From: Phycisphaeraceae bacterium
Lineage (GTDB): Bacteria; Planctomycetota; Phycisphaerae; Phycisphaerales; UBA1924
Reading direction: 5' to 3'
DNA: 64,000 nucleotides
Assembly (NCBI GenBank): GCA_019636515.1
Contig: JAHBXI010000003.1
Coordinates: 62,001 to 126,000 of the forward strand
Positions 9,340 to 18,649 of the stretch are shown piece by piece (position 1 is the stretch's first letter; the number at the start of each line of letters is the position of its first letter). The notes beneath the pieces were generated by a model. It ran no database searches, had not been told where the DNA came from, and saw only the letters and a program-made list of their open reading frames with translations. The translations under genes and the position numbers were made by a program.

Positions 9340-10119
9340 TCAGCCTCCCGTGCGATCCAGCAGGTGCAGGAACTCGCGAGCGATCTGCGCTCCGGGGCGG
9401 GGCGGGGGCGGGGGTTGAGCCGTCTTGGCCCACTCAAAGATCATGGTGAGCGGGACCGAGCGAGTGTGAGACCTCGCCGGGTCCTGCCCGAGGTGGTTGA
9501 GGGCGATCGAGGCCCTCCGGGGGATGCGGACCCCGTCCACGCCGTCGAGGTTCGCGCAGCGTTCGGCGGGAGAGGTCACGAGGTACTCCCGGCAGATGAT
9601 CGGGCGGCGCAGGTGGATGCCGCAGGATTCGTTCTCGAGGAACGGGCACGGGATCCCCAGTCGGAAGTACTCGACCCCCGCCGCGCGAGCGGCGTCCACC
9701 GGCTGGGTCCAGGGGGCCATCAGCAGGTCTCGCATCCCGGCCGTGTCGAGGCGCTCGACGGCGCGTGCGAAGCGGGACTTGATCTCCGACCGGCGGGGCT
9801 CGGCAAGGCCCTCCACGTACGCGATCAGGTCGCGGGCCTCGGTCTCGGAGATGGGGACGAGTTGCCGGCAACAGGCCCCGCACCCCGCCCGGCATGAGAT
9901 CGCCCGGCCTTGCCTCTGGACCGATGACACCGAGAGGTGGATGACCGCCTCGGCGACGCCACGGAACACGTCAAGCATCGCGCCCGGGGTCGTGGCGCCG
10001 CGCGGCACGGGGATCGTGGCGCGGAGGGTCCCGCCCAGGACGGTCAGTTCGACGGGCACCATCTCGACGGTTCCCGCGGACGGGTCGGAAGCGGGAGATT
10101 CGGGGTGTTCTCCGGTCAC
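9340..10119 (-). CDS. YkgJ-like cysteine-cluster protein
   Basis: A roughly 259-residue protein with the Fe-S/zinc Cys cluster of the YkgJ (UPF0153) family: SCRAGCGACCRQL, then CPFLENESCGIH and RPIICREYLV further on. Function in this family is unknown; metal binding is inferred from the cysteines. The open frame continues upstream to 10230, but that would run through the hairpin terminator at 10185-10217 that ends the preceding dockerin gene, so I start at the GTG at 10119; ATG at 10062 is the other reasonable choice. It points the same way as the DMT transporter, 71 bases ahead of it, so the two may form an operon. Confidence 0.7.
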   Translation of the reverse strand: MTGEHPESPASDPSAGTVEMVPVELTVLGGTLRATIPVPRGATTPGAMLDVFRGVAEAVIHLSVSSVQRQGRAISCRAGCGACCRQLVPISETEARDLIAYVEGLAEPRRSEIKSRFARAVERLDTAGMRDLLMAPWTQPVDAARAAGVEYFRLGIPCPFLENESCGIHLRRPIICREYLVTSPAERCANLDGVDGVRIPRRASIALNHLGQDPARSHTRSVPLTMIFEWAKTAQPPPPPRPGAQIAREFLHLLDRTGG

Positions 10120-10184
10120 TGGTTGTAGAGTGTCCGATCCATCCACGTGCGTCAAGCCGGCCTTCCGCGGGAAAGACCCCGAGC

Positions 10185-10217
10185 GGAAAAGAAACGGACC
10201 CGGCGCGGGCCGGGTCC
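10185..10217 (-). terminator. rho-independent terminator of the 10256-12235 gene
   Basis: Read on the minus strand, a perfect 9-bp stem (GGACCCGGC with its complement, 4-base loop) is followed by a T-rich run, GTTTCTTTTCC. It lies 38 bases after the stop codon of the dockerin-tailed protein and before the YkgJ-like gene. Confidence 0.7.
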
Positions 10218-10255
10218 GGTCGTGTTGCATCTGGAATCGTCGCCGGAGGGGCGGA

Positions 10256-12235
10256 TCAGCAGCCGCGCTCGTAGGCGAGGACGAAGTTGACGTAGTCGTC
10301 GAGATCGACGAAGCCGGAGGCGTCGAAATCGGCCTCGTCCTCTCCCAACTCGAAGATCCTCACAAAGTAGTCAAAGTCGTCGGTATCGACGAAGCCCGAG
10401 CCGTCAACGTCGGCCGGGCACAGGACCAGGAACTGCTCTCCGGGGATGAAATCAAAGTCAACGCTGCACGGGTGGCCGAGGTTGCCGTACCCATCGGGCA
10501 GGCCGCCCAGGACCTGGTTCGACATGAAGTCGTGCCCGGCGTTGTTGATGTAGCCGGCGATCTTGATGATCGGGTAGACCTCCCCGTTGTTCGCGGGCTT
10601 CCAGCCGGCCTCGGAGAGGTCGATGACGAACTCGATGCCGGTGCTGACCGCGGCGGCCGCGGCGTAGTCGGCCGTATCGCCCGTGACGCCGCCGGTGTTG
10701 CTGTTGTTGATGGTCATGAAGAGCAACTGCGGCACGCCGACGGGGGACACCGACCCGTATGGCTCGATCAGGTTGTTCAGGCCCGCGGTGCGGGGGGCGT
10801 AGGCGGTGTAGATGTTGTTGCCGGTTCCGACGGTCTGGAGCAGTTCATCGCCGAAGACAAAGCCGTCGAAGTCGATGGGGTTGTTGGAGGACTTCGCCCC
10901 TCCGTCGTACGCCCCGTAGTCGAGGTTGTTTCCCGCGTCCTGGGCGGCCCCGTCGGTGCGCAGCACGGCGGCGTTGGCAAAGTGCTCCCCGCCGTTGGTG
11001 CCGTACTTGATCCAGTAATCGGCCTCGAAATCGCCGTAATCAACCGACGTGTCGAAGGTCAGGCCGGGGCACCCAAAGCCGTCCCCGCCGGTGCCCTGCT
11101 TGTTGATGGCGTTGAAGTCGATATCCACGTTGAAGGCGTTGATGGTCCGCTGGCCGCCCGGGGTCACGTCCAGGAAGAACTCGGCCGCGTTGTAGTTGCT
11201 CTCGAGGTTGGCGCCGACGAACACGCACAGCCAGCGGCCGACCTTGCGCATGTACACGTTGTTGAATTCGCTGCCGCTGGCGAAATCGGGGGAGGCTTCG
11301 GGCGGAGAACTCGAAACGCCGCCCGTGTTGGAGTTGTCAATCGCCGGGATGATCAGCGGTGCGCCCGAATCGCCGGGGGTGAACCCGACGGGCGTGCCGT
11401 ACCCCTGCGAAGACCCGACGTACCACGCGGTCCCGCCGTTCTCGACCACGCCCGCGTCCACGTAGATGTCCGATCCGTTCCCGTTGACGCTGAAGTAGAA
11501 ATCGGGCTCGAATCCGGCGTCAAAGGTCAGGCCGCCCATGGAATTGAGCCGCCACGCCCCGTACACGCCCCCGGTCAGAAGGGCGTTGTCGCCGCCGGCG
11601 GTGTAGTCGATGAACACCTCCAGCGGGTTGTTGTTGCTTTCGAGGTTGCCACCGAAGAAGAAGATGACCTCATCCGACGAGGAGTCGTACGCGGCGAAGA
11701 GGTTGTCGAGTTCGGAGCCCGACCCGAAGTCCACGTTGCCGTGGGTGGCGTTGCCGAACTGGGTGAAGTTCTGCTGCAGGGCCAGCGCCGAGGACCCGTA
11801 CCCCGCGTCGCGCTGCCCGTCGAGCGTGGGCGTGAAGTCCGGGAGCGAGTCAAGGTCGATCGTCACGAACTGCTGACCGGCCAGGGAATTGAAGTTCACG
11901 CCGGACGGGGGGCCGAGGTTGCCCAACTGTCCGACCAGGCTTCCCAGGACCTGGTTCGAGAGGAATCCCGACCCGCCGCCGTTCACAAAGGCGGTCAGTT
12001 TGATGGTGCTCGCCGCGCCGAAAATCGAACGCGGGACGCGGACTTCGATGCCGGTCGAAACGCTCTCCGTATCGGGAAGGACCGGCACGTTGTCGCCGAA
12101 CCCCGTCGGATTGGCCTGAACCCAGCGCACCTCGCCGTAGAGTGCGTCACGGACGCCGTCGACCACCACCGGCTGGGCCGCCGCCGTGCCGGCGATCGCC
12201 GCCAGCACCGCCGCCGAAAGACACGTCAATCTCAT
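10256..12235 (-). CDS. secreted protein with duplicated domain and GC-type dockerin tail
   Basis: A 659-residue exported protein with signal peptide MRLTCLSAAVLAAIAGTAAA. No catalytic family is recognised. An N-terminal segment containing STGIEVRVP, FLSNQVLGSL and GNLGPPSGVNF recurs near the C-terminus as STGIEFVID, FMSNQVLGGL and GNLGHPCSVDF, so the protein holds an internal repeat, with several NNSNTGGV-type repeats between. It ends with CPADVDGSGFVDTDDFDYF, a second DASGFVDLDDY loop and a terminal Gly-Cys: two EF-hand-like calcium loops of the GC-dockerin type. The start at 12235 has GGAGG 6 bases upstream; the frame is open further upstream but without a signal. A terminator follows. Confidence 0.8.
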   Translation of the reverse strand: MRLTCLSAAVLAAIAGTAAAQPVVVDGVRDALYGEVRWVQANPTGFGDNVPVLPDTESVSTGIEVRVPRSIFGAASTIKLTAFVNGGGSGFLSNQVLGSLVGQLGNLGPPSGVNFNSLAGQQFVTIDLDSLPDFTPTLDGQRDAGYGSSALALQQNFTQFGNATHGNVDFGSGSELDNLFAAYDSSSDEVIFFFGGNLESNNNPLEVFIDYTAGGDNALLTGGVYGAWRLNSMGGLTFDAGFEPDFYFSVNGNGSDIYVDAGVVENGGTAWYVGSSQGYGTPVGFTPGDSGAPLIIPAIDNSNTGGVSSSPPEASPDFASGSEFNNVYMRKVGRWLCVFVGANLESNYNAAEFFLDVTPGGQRTINAFNVDIDFNAINKQGTGGDGFGCPGLTFDTSVDYGDFEADYWIKYGTNGGEHFANAAVLRTDGAAQDAGNNLDYGAYDGGAKSSNNPIDFDGFVFGDELLQTVGTGNNIYTAYAPRTAGLNNLIEPYGSVSPVGVPQLLFMTINNSNTGGVTGDTADYAAAAAVSTGIEFVIDLSEAGWKPANNGEVYPIIKIAGYINNAGHDFMSNQVLGGLPDGYGNLGHPCSVDFDFIPGEQFLVLCPADVDGSGFVDTDDFDYFVRIFELGEDEADFDASGFVDLDDYVNFVLAYERGC

Positions 12236-12668
12236 GATCTGCCTCCAAAAAGAGCGGCGGAAACATGCCCGCCGACTAAGACATAACCACAAACCCACCT
12301 CGGGCTTGCTATGAACAACGGGATACTCGACGATTCCTGAGGATCTCAATCTCTCCGCGACCGGCCGTGATAGAATACGCGATCGACGCGTCACAGAAAG
12401 GCATTTTGGGCCGGTTTTTTGCAGGATTCACGGTTCATTAGGCACATTTCAGGTGTTTTCGCCGGGTGTTGCATCCGGGGCCGTCCCTCCAACGAATCCA
12501 TTGGTTAGTCCACGCTCATATGGTGCGGGCCTGGTTCCGTCGTGGGTCTGTTCGCGGTCCGCAACCGGATAACCCCGGGGGAGCATCCCCGGTTGCCGGG
12601 ACGGGGCGCGGCTGTATGCTGACCCGGGGATCATGCGAATACTCGGGCGGGCCACCTGGAGATGAATG
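12236..12668. other. divergent intergenic region
   Basis: About 430 bases between the divergent dockerin-protein and prepilin-like genes. It contains the ribosome sites of both genes (GGAGG for the minus gene, GGAG for the plus gene) and is somewhat richer in A and T than its surroundings. A TAGAAT hexamer near 12371 could be a -10 element but has no convincing -35 partner. I recognise no RNA gene or mobile element. Confidence 0.4.
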
Positions 12669-13619
12669 ATGCGACTGGCTTGGAGATCCGGCGTTCACGG
12701 GAGGACCGAGCACGGCGAGCGAGCCACCGCCCGGGGCTTCACGCTGATCGAACTGCTGGTGGTGATCGCGATCATCGCGTTGCTGATCGGGATCCTGCTG
12801 CCGGCTCTGAGCAAGGCCCGCAACACGGCGCGGGCGGCCAAGTGCCTGTCCAACGTCCGATCGATGGGCCTGGCCTTTACGCTGTACGCGAAGGACAGCA
12901 AGGACTGGTACCCGCTGATCCCGTTCAACCAGACCGCCAAGGACAAATGGGCCGGCAAGAACACCGCCGGGAACCGTCGGAACCTCGACCAGCAGTGGAT
13001 ACGCGGCGGCCTGGCGGGCTTGTTCAGCCTGAACCAGATCGGCAACCGCGGCCAGAAGCCCGTGTGGGTGGGGACCAGCATCGAGGAGGGGGACGCGACC
13101 GAGCAGTACGAGGACGGCAACCGTTCGCCCTTGATGCGTCGCTACATCGACGGGTTCGGCGTGCTGACGTGCCCGGCCGATCGCCGGGATCCGATCGTGA
13201 ACCACACGCAGAACAACTACACCCCCGCCACCACCAACGGCCTGGTTCTGGGGAACATCCCCGAGGTCCCGCAGAGCGAGGACGATATCACCTACTACAA
13301 CCTGAGTTACCTGTACTTCGCGGGCCTGAAGACCGACGAGCCGGTGATCGTGACCGCGGCCCCGCTCTTTGGCGACGAGACCAACGGCAACGACCTGACC
13401 ACCAACGCCTTCTACAACGGCAACGGCTTGTATCGCGCCGAGGACAACCACGGGCCCGAGGGCGGCCATTTCGTGTTCACCGACGGCCACGCGTCGTTTG
13501 TCCGCAGCGCGCCGGGCGACACGATCCAGTTGCGTTTTTTCGGCAACGGCAACCAGTACCCGCAGAGCGTCAACGTCATCGACCGCTTCAGGTCCGAACG
13601 CATCCAGACCCTTGACTGA
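12669..13619 (+). CDS. prepilin-type N-terminal methylation domain protein
   Basis: A 316-residue pseudopilin-like protein of the abundant planctomycete type. The class III leader ends RATARG, to be cut by prepilin peptidase before [28 protein letters not shown], which is the assembly and membrane helix with the essential Glu at mature position 5. The remainder is a soluble domain ending in [19 protein letters not shown], the motif seen in the large DUF1559-like families. Such proteins are processed by the type II secretion/pilus machinery; their individual roles are unknown. GGAG lies 7 bases before 12669; ATG 12666 is one codon earlier but too close to it. Confidence 0.85.
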   Translation: MRLAWRSGVHGRTEHGERATARGFTLIELLVVIAIIALLIGILLPALSKARNTARAAKCLSNVRSMGLAFTLYAKDSKDWYPLIPFNQTAKDKWAGKNTAGNRRNLDQQWIRGGLAGLFSLNQIGNRGQKPVWVGTSIEEGDATEQYEDGNRSPLMRRYIDGFGVLTCPADRRDPIVNHTQNNYTPATTNGLVLGNIPEVPQSEDDITYYNLSYLYFAGLKTDEPVIVTAAPLFGDETNGNDLTTNAFYNGNGLYRAEDNHGPEGGHFVFTDGHASFVRSAPGDTIQLRFFGNGNQYPQSVNVIDRFRSERIQTLD

Positions 13620-13765
13620 TTGCTCGCCCCGGCGAGCGCCGGACCCGGGGCGGGGGCGTGCCATGCATCGGTTCAGGCTCCGCGTCTGCCCGCCCGCGGC
13701 CAGGCGATGGTCCTATCGTCCGCCTTGTCGCACGGAGCATCCCGTCGAGTATCCCGGACACCGCC

Positions 13766-14905
13766 GTGGCCACCGCACCCACCGTCACGACCCACCGCCC
13801 GCTGCTTCGGAGGCTCCTGGTCGCCCAGGAGTCGGGGTTGGTGCTCGTCATCGCGGTGCTGATGGTCTGTCTGACGATCTTCGGGGGGACCAAGCAGGCC
13901 CGGGTGCGAGATCCCGCGACCAACGAGTGGACGAGGGTCGAGGTCAACCGCTTTCTTGACGTGCAGAACCTTGTGCTGCTGGCCAAGGACGCTTCGTTCG
14001 TCGCGGTGATGGCCGTGGCGATGACCGCGGTGATCGTGATGGGGGGCATCGACCTGTCGGTCGGTTCCATTTACGCTCTCTCGGCGGTCCTGGGGGCGAT
14101 GGCGCTGCGGGCGATCCAGGCCCAGTGGCTGGGTGTTCCGTACGCGGAGTTGTCCACCTCGACGGGTGGGCCGGGGGTCCTGGTTGCGGTGGTGGTCGGT
14201 CTGGCGGTGTGCGGAGGCGTCGGCGCGGCGTGCGGGGCGCTCAACGGCGCGATGATCGTCGGGCTGCGCGTTCATCCGTTCATCATCACGCTCGGGATGA
14301 TGGCGGTGCTGCGCGGGGTGGTCTTCGTGCTGACCCGCGGCCAGTCGATCTTCAATTTCCCGGAGTCGTTCACCACGGGTTTTTTCAAACTCGAACTGGC
14401 GCGGATGGTCCCCTGGGAATTTGCCCGCGGCCTGTATCCCATGCCGGTCGTGGTGATGCTCGTGGTCATGGCGGCGGGGGTGTTCCTTCTCTCGCGTACG
14501 GTGCTTGGACGCCGGGTCTACGCCATCGGCGGCAACGAGATCGCCGCGAAGTACGCGGGGATCCCCGTCGGGCGGGTGAAGATCATTGTGTACACGCTCA
14601 TGGGGGCGATGGCGGGCCTCTCGGCGTGCGTGTACCTGGGGTACCTGGGCGCGGCCGAGCCAAACGCGGGCAACGGGTATGAACTCCGCGTTATCGCGGC
14701 GACGGTGATCGGCGGGGCGTCGTTGTCCGGTGGGCGTGGTTCGGCCCTGGGCGCGGTGCTCGGCGCGATCCTGATCCAACTCATCTCCAACGCCATGCTC
14801 ATCCTGGAGATCGACCAGTCCTACACCGACATTGTCATGGGCGCGGCGATCATCATCGCCGTCGTGCTCGACCAGGCCAAGGCCCGGCTGACCCCCGGTC
14901 GGTGA
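13766..14905 (+). CDS. ABC transporter permease, ribose/RbsC-like
   Basis: About 379 residues with eight or more hydrophobic segments, of the BPD_transp_2 family of sugar permeases (RbsC, XylH, MglC). MGGIDLSVGSIYALS near residue 100, VHPFIITLGMM, TVLGRRVYAIGGNEIAAKYAGI (the cytoplasmic loop that meets the ATPase) and ATVIGGASLSGGRGS are all characteristic. The protein would form the channel of a monosaccharide importer, but no ATPase or periplasmic binding protein gene lies beside it. The start is set at a GTG (13766) because the 36 codons upstream do not look like a transporter N-terminus; it lacks a clear ribosome site. Confidence 0.8.
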   Translation: MATAPTVTTHRPLLRRLLVAQESGLVLVIAVLMVCLTIFGGTKQARVRDPATNEWTRVEVNRFLDVQNLVLLAKDASFVAVMAVAMTAVIVMGGIDLSVGSIYALSAVLGAMALRAIQAQWLGVPYAELSTSTGGPGVLVAVVVGLAVCGGVGAACGALNGAMIVGLRVHPFIITLGMMAVLRGVVFVLTRGQSIFNFPESFTTGFFKLELARMVPWEFARGLYPMPVVVMLVVMAAGVFLLSRTVLGRRVYAIGGNEIAAKYAGIPVGRVKIIVYTLMGAMAGLSACVYLGYLGAAEPNAGNGYELRVIAATVIGGASLSGGRGSALGAVLGAILIQLISNAMLILEIDQSYTDIVMGAAIIIAVVLDQAKARLTPGR

Positions 14906-14950
14906 GCGAGTTCGCCGCCGGTTCATCATCGGTCCGAGTCGGAGTACGCG

Positions 14951-17353
14951 ATGTCCAGAAGCGCCGACGCACGCGGTTTCAACCGGCTCCGGGGGGCTTC
15001 CAGCCCGTACCTCCTTCAGCACGCGCACAACCCGGTCGATTGGCACACCTGGGGCCGGGAGGCCTTCGCCGAGGCCCGCCGCCGTGACGTGCCGATCCTG
15101 CTCAGCGTGGGATACTCCACCTGCCACTGGTGCCACGTGATGGAGCGCGAGTGCTTCGAGGACCAGGCCATCGCCCGGGTCATGAACGACCGATTCGTCT
15201 GCGTGAAGGTGGACCGGGAGGAACGGCCCGATGTCGACGACCTTTACATGAACGCGCTCCTGGTCGCGCGGGGCACCGGCGGCTGGCCCATGAACGTGTT
15301 TCTCGAGCCCCATCGGCTCAGGCCCTTCTGGTGCGGGACGTATTTTCCCCCGTCGCCTCGCCAGGGCATGCCTTCCTGGACGCAGGTGCTCGAAGGTATA
15401 TCCCAGGCCTGGCTCGGGAGTCGTTCCGACGTGATCGAGCAGGCCGAACGGGTCGCGGAGGCGGTGCGAGAAAACCTCGCGTCGGCCGTTGCGCCGTGCG
15501 AGGTGGGCGGCGAACAGGTCTCGGCCGCGCTCCAGTCGCTGATCTCGACGTTCGACCGGATCAACGGCGGGTTCGGTGGAGCGCCGAAATTTCCCCAGCC
15601 GGCGTACCTGGAGTTTCTGCTCGACGTGCGGTCCGCGGCCGGCGACGACCAGACGAAGGACGCGATCGAGGCGTGCCTGGTCCGAACGCTCGACGCGATG
15701 CTCACCGGCGGCATCCACGACCAGGTGGCGGGGGGGTTCCACCGCTACAGCGTGGATGGGTCGTGGACGGTTCCGCACTTCGAGAAGATGCTTTACGACA
15801 ACGCGCAACTGGCCTCGGTGTACGCACGGGCAGCGCGAGACCTGGGCGGCGGGGGAGAATACGAACGAGTCGCCCGTGGCACGATCGGGTATGTCCTGCG
15901 CGAACTGACGGGGCCGCGCGGGCAGTTTTTCAGCGCCCAGGATGCCGACGCGGCCGGACGGGAAGGGCTGCACCACGTCTGGACGCCCGCCGAGGTCCAT
16001 TCCGCCCTCTCGGGGATGGATGAATCGGACCGGGCACTGGCGATGCGCCTGTACGGTCTTGACGCCGGGCCGAATTTTCAGGACCCGCATCATCCCGAGT
16101 CCGAGCCGGCGAACGTGCTCCGCCTGGCCGATCGGCTCGACCGGCTGGCGCCATCGCTCGACATGCCGCCCGAGGCGTTGCGCCGGCGCGTCGAGGCGAT
16201 CAACCGGGAACTCCTGGGAAGAAGATCCAGGCGACCCGCTCCCAGCCGAGACGACAAGGCCGTGGCGGCGTGGAACGGGATGATGATCTCGGCGTTGTGT
16301 ACGGCGCACGTGAGCCTGGGCGGCGAGGCACGGTTCCTCGCGGCGGCGCAACAAGGCGCGCGGTTCCTGCTCGAGACGATGATCGACGACGCGGGACGCT
16401 GCGTGCGTTCGTGGCGGGATGGCGTGGCGAGCGGTCAGGGATTCCTGGAGGATTCCGCCGCGGTCGTGCGAGCGCTGGTTGATGTCGCGCGGGCGAGCGG
16501 GCAGTCCGTCCCCTGGATCGCCGCGGCCGAGCGGGTGGCGGCGCGGGCCGTCGAGGACTTCCGTGAATCAGTCCCGGGGGGCACGGTTCGATGGTGCGAC
16601 ACGCGAGATGGGCAGGAGGACCTGTTCGTGCGCACCAGTTCGACACACGACGGCGTGATGCCAGGCGGACCTTCGTTGATGCTCGATGCCCTGCTGTCCC
16701 TGGCCGAGTTGACGGGGCGGGATGCGTGGCGTCGGGAAGCGGGCCTGGCTCTGGTGAGCCTCTCGGGGGTGATCGCCGGCTCGGCCGTGGGGAGCATCCA
16801 CGCGACGCGCGGCCTGCTGCGGGCGCTGACCGATCCCGCGCTCAAGCCGATGCTGGCGTCGTCCGCGTCGGCGTCCACGGCCTTGCCCGGGGGCACGGCG
16901 ACGCCCGGTGTTGAGGATCATGCCCGTGACCGTGACCGCGTGCCCGCCGCGCCGTTGCGGGAGCGTTCGATGGCGGTCGAGGTTTACGCGGCCGTTGATC
17001 GCGTCCGCGTCGGTCCGGATCATCCCGCCGAATTCGGGCTGGTTCTCAGGATTTCCGATGGTCACCACGTCGTCGCGGCCGATCCCGGCCCGGGGGGCGA
17101 GGGGCTTGTTCCGCTTCGCGTCGGCATCGTGAACGGCGCGGGTGTCGTCGCGTACGCCGATTATCCGGCGGGAACTCCCTTGCAGGAAGGGCTCCTGGTC
17201 CATGAGGGAACCATCGAATTGAGCGTGGTGATCGAGCATGTCGCCCCGTGGACCGGCCGTCCGCTGGTCTCGCTGACGTACCAGGCCTGCACAAAGACCG
17301 AGTGCTTGCTGCCGGTGACCGTTGAACTTGATGTGTCTCTTGAGCGAGCCTGA
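14951..17353 (+). CDS. SSP411/YyaL-like thioredoxin-domain protein with DsbD-N-like tail
   Basis: An 800-residue protein of the DUF255 (YyaL, mammalian SPATA20) family. An N-terminal thioredoxin fold carries the motif CHWC (Cys58, Cys61) within [12 protein letters not shown], preceded by [15 protein letters not shown]; the central region [20 protein letters not shown] and [13 protein letters not shown] belongs to the alpha/alpha toroid of glycosidase-like folds. The last roughly 110 residues differ: they read like the immunoglobulin-fold N-terminal domain of DsbD, with the Cys pair in [13 protein letters not shown]. Physiological role is unknown in the family. GGAG lies 6 bases before the ATG. 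It is convergent with purK, 29 bases away. Confidence 0.85.
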   Translation: MSRSADARGFNRLRGASSPYLLQHAHNPVDWHTWGREAFAEARRRDVPILLSVGYSTCHWCHVMERECFEDQAIARVMNDRFVCVKVDREERPDVDDLYMNALLVARGTGGWPMNVFLEPHRLRPFWCGTYFPPSPRQGMPSWTQVLEGISQAWLGSRSDVIEQAERVAEAVRENLASAVAPCEVGGEQVSAALQSLISTFDRINGGFGGAPKFPQPAYLEFLLDVRSAAGDDQTKDAIEACLVRTLDAMLTGGIHDQVAGGFHRYSVDGSWTVPHFEKMLYDNAQLASVYARAARDLGGGGEYERVARGTIGYVLRELTGPRGQFFSAQDADAAGREGLHHVWTPAEVHSALSGMDESDRALAMRLYGLDAGPNFQDPHHPESEPANVLRLADRLDRLAPSLDMPPEALRRRVEAINRELLGRRSRRPAPSRDDKAVAAWNGMMISALCTAHVSLGGEARFLAAAQQGARFLLETMIDDAGRCVRSWRDGVASGQGFLEDSAAVVRALVDVARASGQSVPWIAAAERVAARAVEDFRESVPGGTVRWCDTRDGQEDLFVRTSSTHDGVMPGGPSLMLDALLSLAELTGRDAWRREAGLALVSLSGVIAGSAVGSIHATRGLLRALTDPALKPMLASSASASTALPGGTATPGVEDHARDRDRVPAAPLRERSMAVEVYAAVDRVRVGPDHPAEFGLVLRISDGHHVVAADPGPGGEGLVPLRVGIVNGAGVVAYADYPAGTPLQEGLLVHEGTIELSVVIEHVAPWTGRPLVSLTYQACTKTECLLPVTVELDVSLERA

Positions 17354-17382
17354 ACCCGGCGAGGTCCGGCCACGAACCGTGG

Positions 17383-18609
17383 TTAGCCCGGGGGATGAGG
17401 CGGCTGGGCCCCATGCCACGCCGCCGCCGCGATCGATTCGAGTTTGGGCATTGCGTGTGCCACCTCGTCGGCCGTGCCCACCACCGTCACGTGCCCGACC
17501 TTTCGACCGGGGCGAGCGGATTTCCCGTACAGGTGCAGGTGACAACCCGGGATGGCGAGTACCCCCGCCGGATCGGTCGGATCAGGCCACCGGCCGACCA
17601 GGTTGTGCATGGCCGCCACGCCGCCCTGGAACCGCATCGCGGTCTCTCCCAGCGGCAGGCCGCACACCGCGCGCAGGTGGTTTTCGAACTGGCTGGTGAT
17701 GGATCCCTCGATGGTCCAGTGTCCGGAGTTGTGCACGCGCGGGGCGATCTCGCTGGCGATGATCTCATTGCCCGACACAAAGAACTCGACCCCGAGCACG
17801 CCGACGTATCGGAACGCGTCGAGGATCTTCAAGGTCGCCTCCCCGGCCCGGCGCTCGAGATCCTCCGTGTCGATCCCCGGCGGCAGGTCCGCCGAGAACG
17901 CGGAGAACGGCGCCCGGGAGCGACGCAGGATCCCCCGGTCGTGGTCGTTTCGTACCAGGGGGTACATCCGTACCTCGCCATCACGAGAGCGCACGGCGAG
18001 CATCGAGGCTTCGGCTTGGAACTCGACCACGCGCTCGAGGATGAGCGCGGCGGGACGATCACCGGGATTGGCCAGCACGTGCCACGCGCGGGTGATGTCG
18101 GCGTCGGTCGCGCCCCTGGGGAGCGGGGCCTGCCCCTTTCCGTCGTAGCCCAGGTGCCGGGTCTTCAAGATGGCGGGCGTCCCGATCGCGTCGATGGATC
18201 GGCGCAGGTCGCCGATCGAGCCCACCTCGGCGAACGCGGTGACGGGAACGCCAAGGGACCTGAAGAGTTGCTTTTCGAGCAGGCGGTCCTGGCCGACGGC
18301 CAGCGAGGCGTGGGGCGGAAAGATCGAGGCCCGACCGCCCAGGATCGATTCGAGCCGTTCAACGCTCGACGCGGGGACATTCTCGAACTCGAACGTGACG
18401 GCATCGAGGCCGCGGGCGAAGCGTTCAAGGGCCTGGGGATCGGTGTAATCCCCCACGATGTGCTGGGCGACCGCCGACGCCGGGGCGTCGGGCGACGGGT
18501 CCAGCACGCGTGACCGAATCCCCAGCGGATGCCCCGCAAGGGCGAGCATCCTGGCCAGTTGCCCGCCGCCGAGAATGCCGACCGTGATGGCTGACGGGCG
18601 TGTGGGCAT
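17383..18609 (-). CDS. purK: N5-carboxyaminoimidazole ribonucleotide synthase
   Basis: A 408-residue ATP-grasp enzyme that carboxylates 5-aminoimidazole ribonucleotide with ATP and bicarbonate to N5-CAIR in purine synthesis; PurE, also in this window at 39385, then rearranges the product. Visible hallmarks are GILGGGQLARML at residues 11-22, FEFENVP, KTRHLGYDGKGQ (ATP-grasp lysine), ASMLAVRSRDGE, and SEIAPRVHNSGHWTIEGSITSQFENH, the PurK signature. Length is as expected. It lies tail to tail with the SSP411-like gene and 40 bases downstream of the astA-like gene on the same strand. Confidence 0.92.
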   Translation of the reverse strand: MPTRPSAITVGILGGGQLARMLALAGHPLGIRSRVLDPSPDAPASAVAQHIVGDYTDPQALERFARGLDAVTFEFENVPASSVERLESILGGRASIFPPHASLAVGQDRLLEKQLFRSLGVPVTAFAEVGSIGDLRRSIDAIGTPAILKTRHLGYDGKGQAPLPRGATDADITRAWHVLANPGDRPAALILERVVEFQAEASMLAVRSRDGEVRMYPLVRNDHDRGILRRSRAPFSAFSADLPPGIDTEDLERRAGEATLKILDAFRYVGVLGVEFFVSGNEIIASEIAPRVHNSGHWTIEGSITSQFENHLRAVCGLPLGETAMRFQGGVAAMHNLVGRWPDPTDPAGVLAIPGCHLHLYGKSARPGRKVGHVTVVGTADEVAHAMPKLESIAAAAWHGAQPPHPPG

Positions 18610-18649
18610 GATGGTGCGGCGAGTTGATCCGAAGGCGCCGGACGCGGGA

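Noticed and set aside
10119-10230. Upstream extension of the YkgJ-like gene to 10230
   Set aside because: It would run through the terminator at 10185-10217 and shows no conserved sequence.
9497-12286. 929-codon plus-strand open frame opposite the YkgJ-like and dockerin genes
   Set aside because: It spans two real minus-strand genes and their terminator, and shows only Val/Gly/Asp-rich antisense composition.
13673-16354. 893-codon minus-strand open frame opposite the permease and SSP411-like genes
   Set aside because: No motif or signal; the plus strand carries two well-supported genes.
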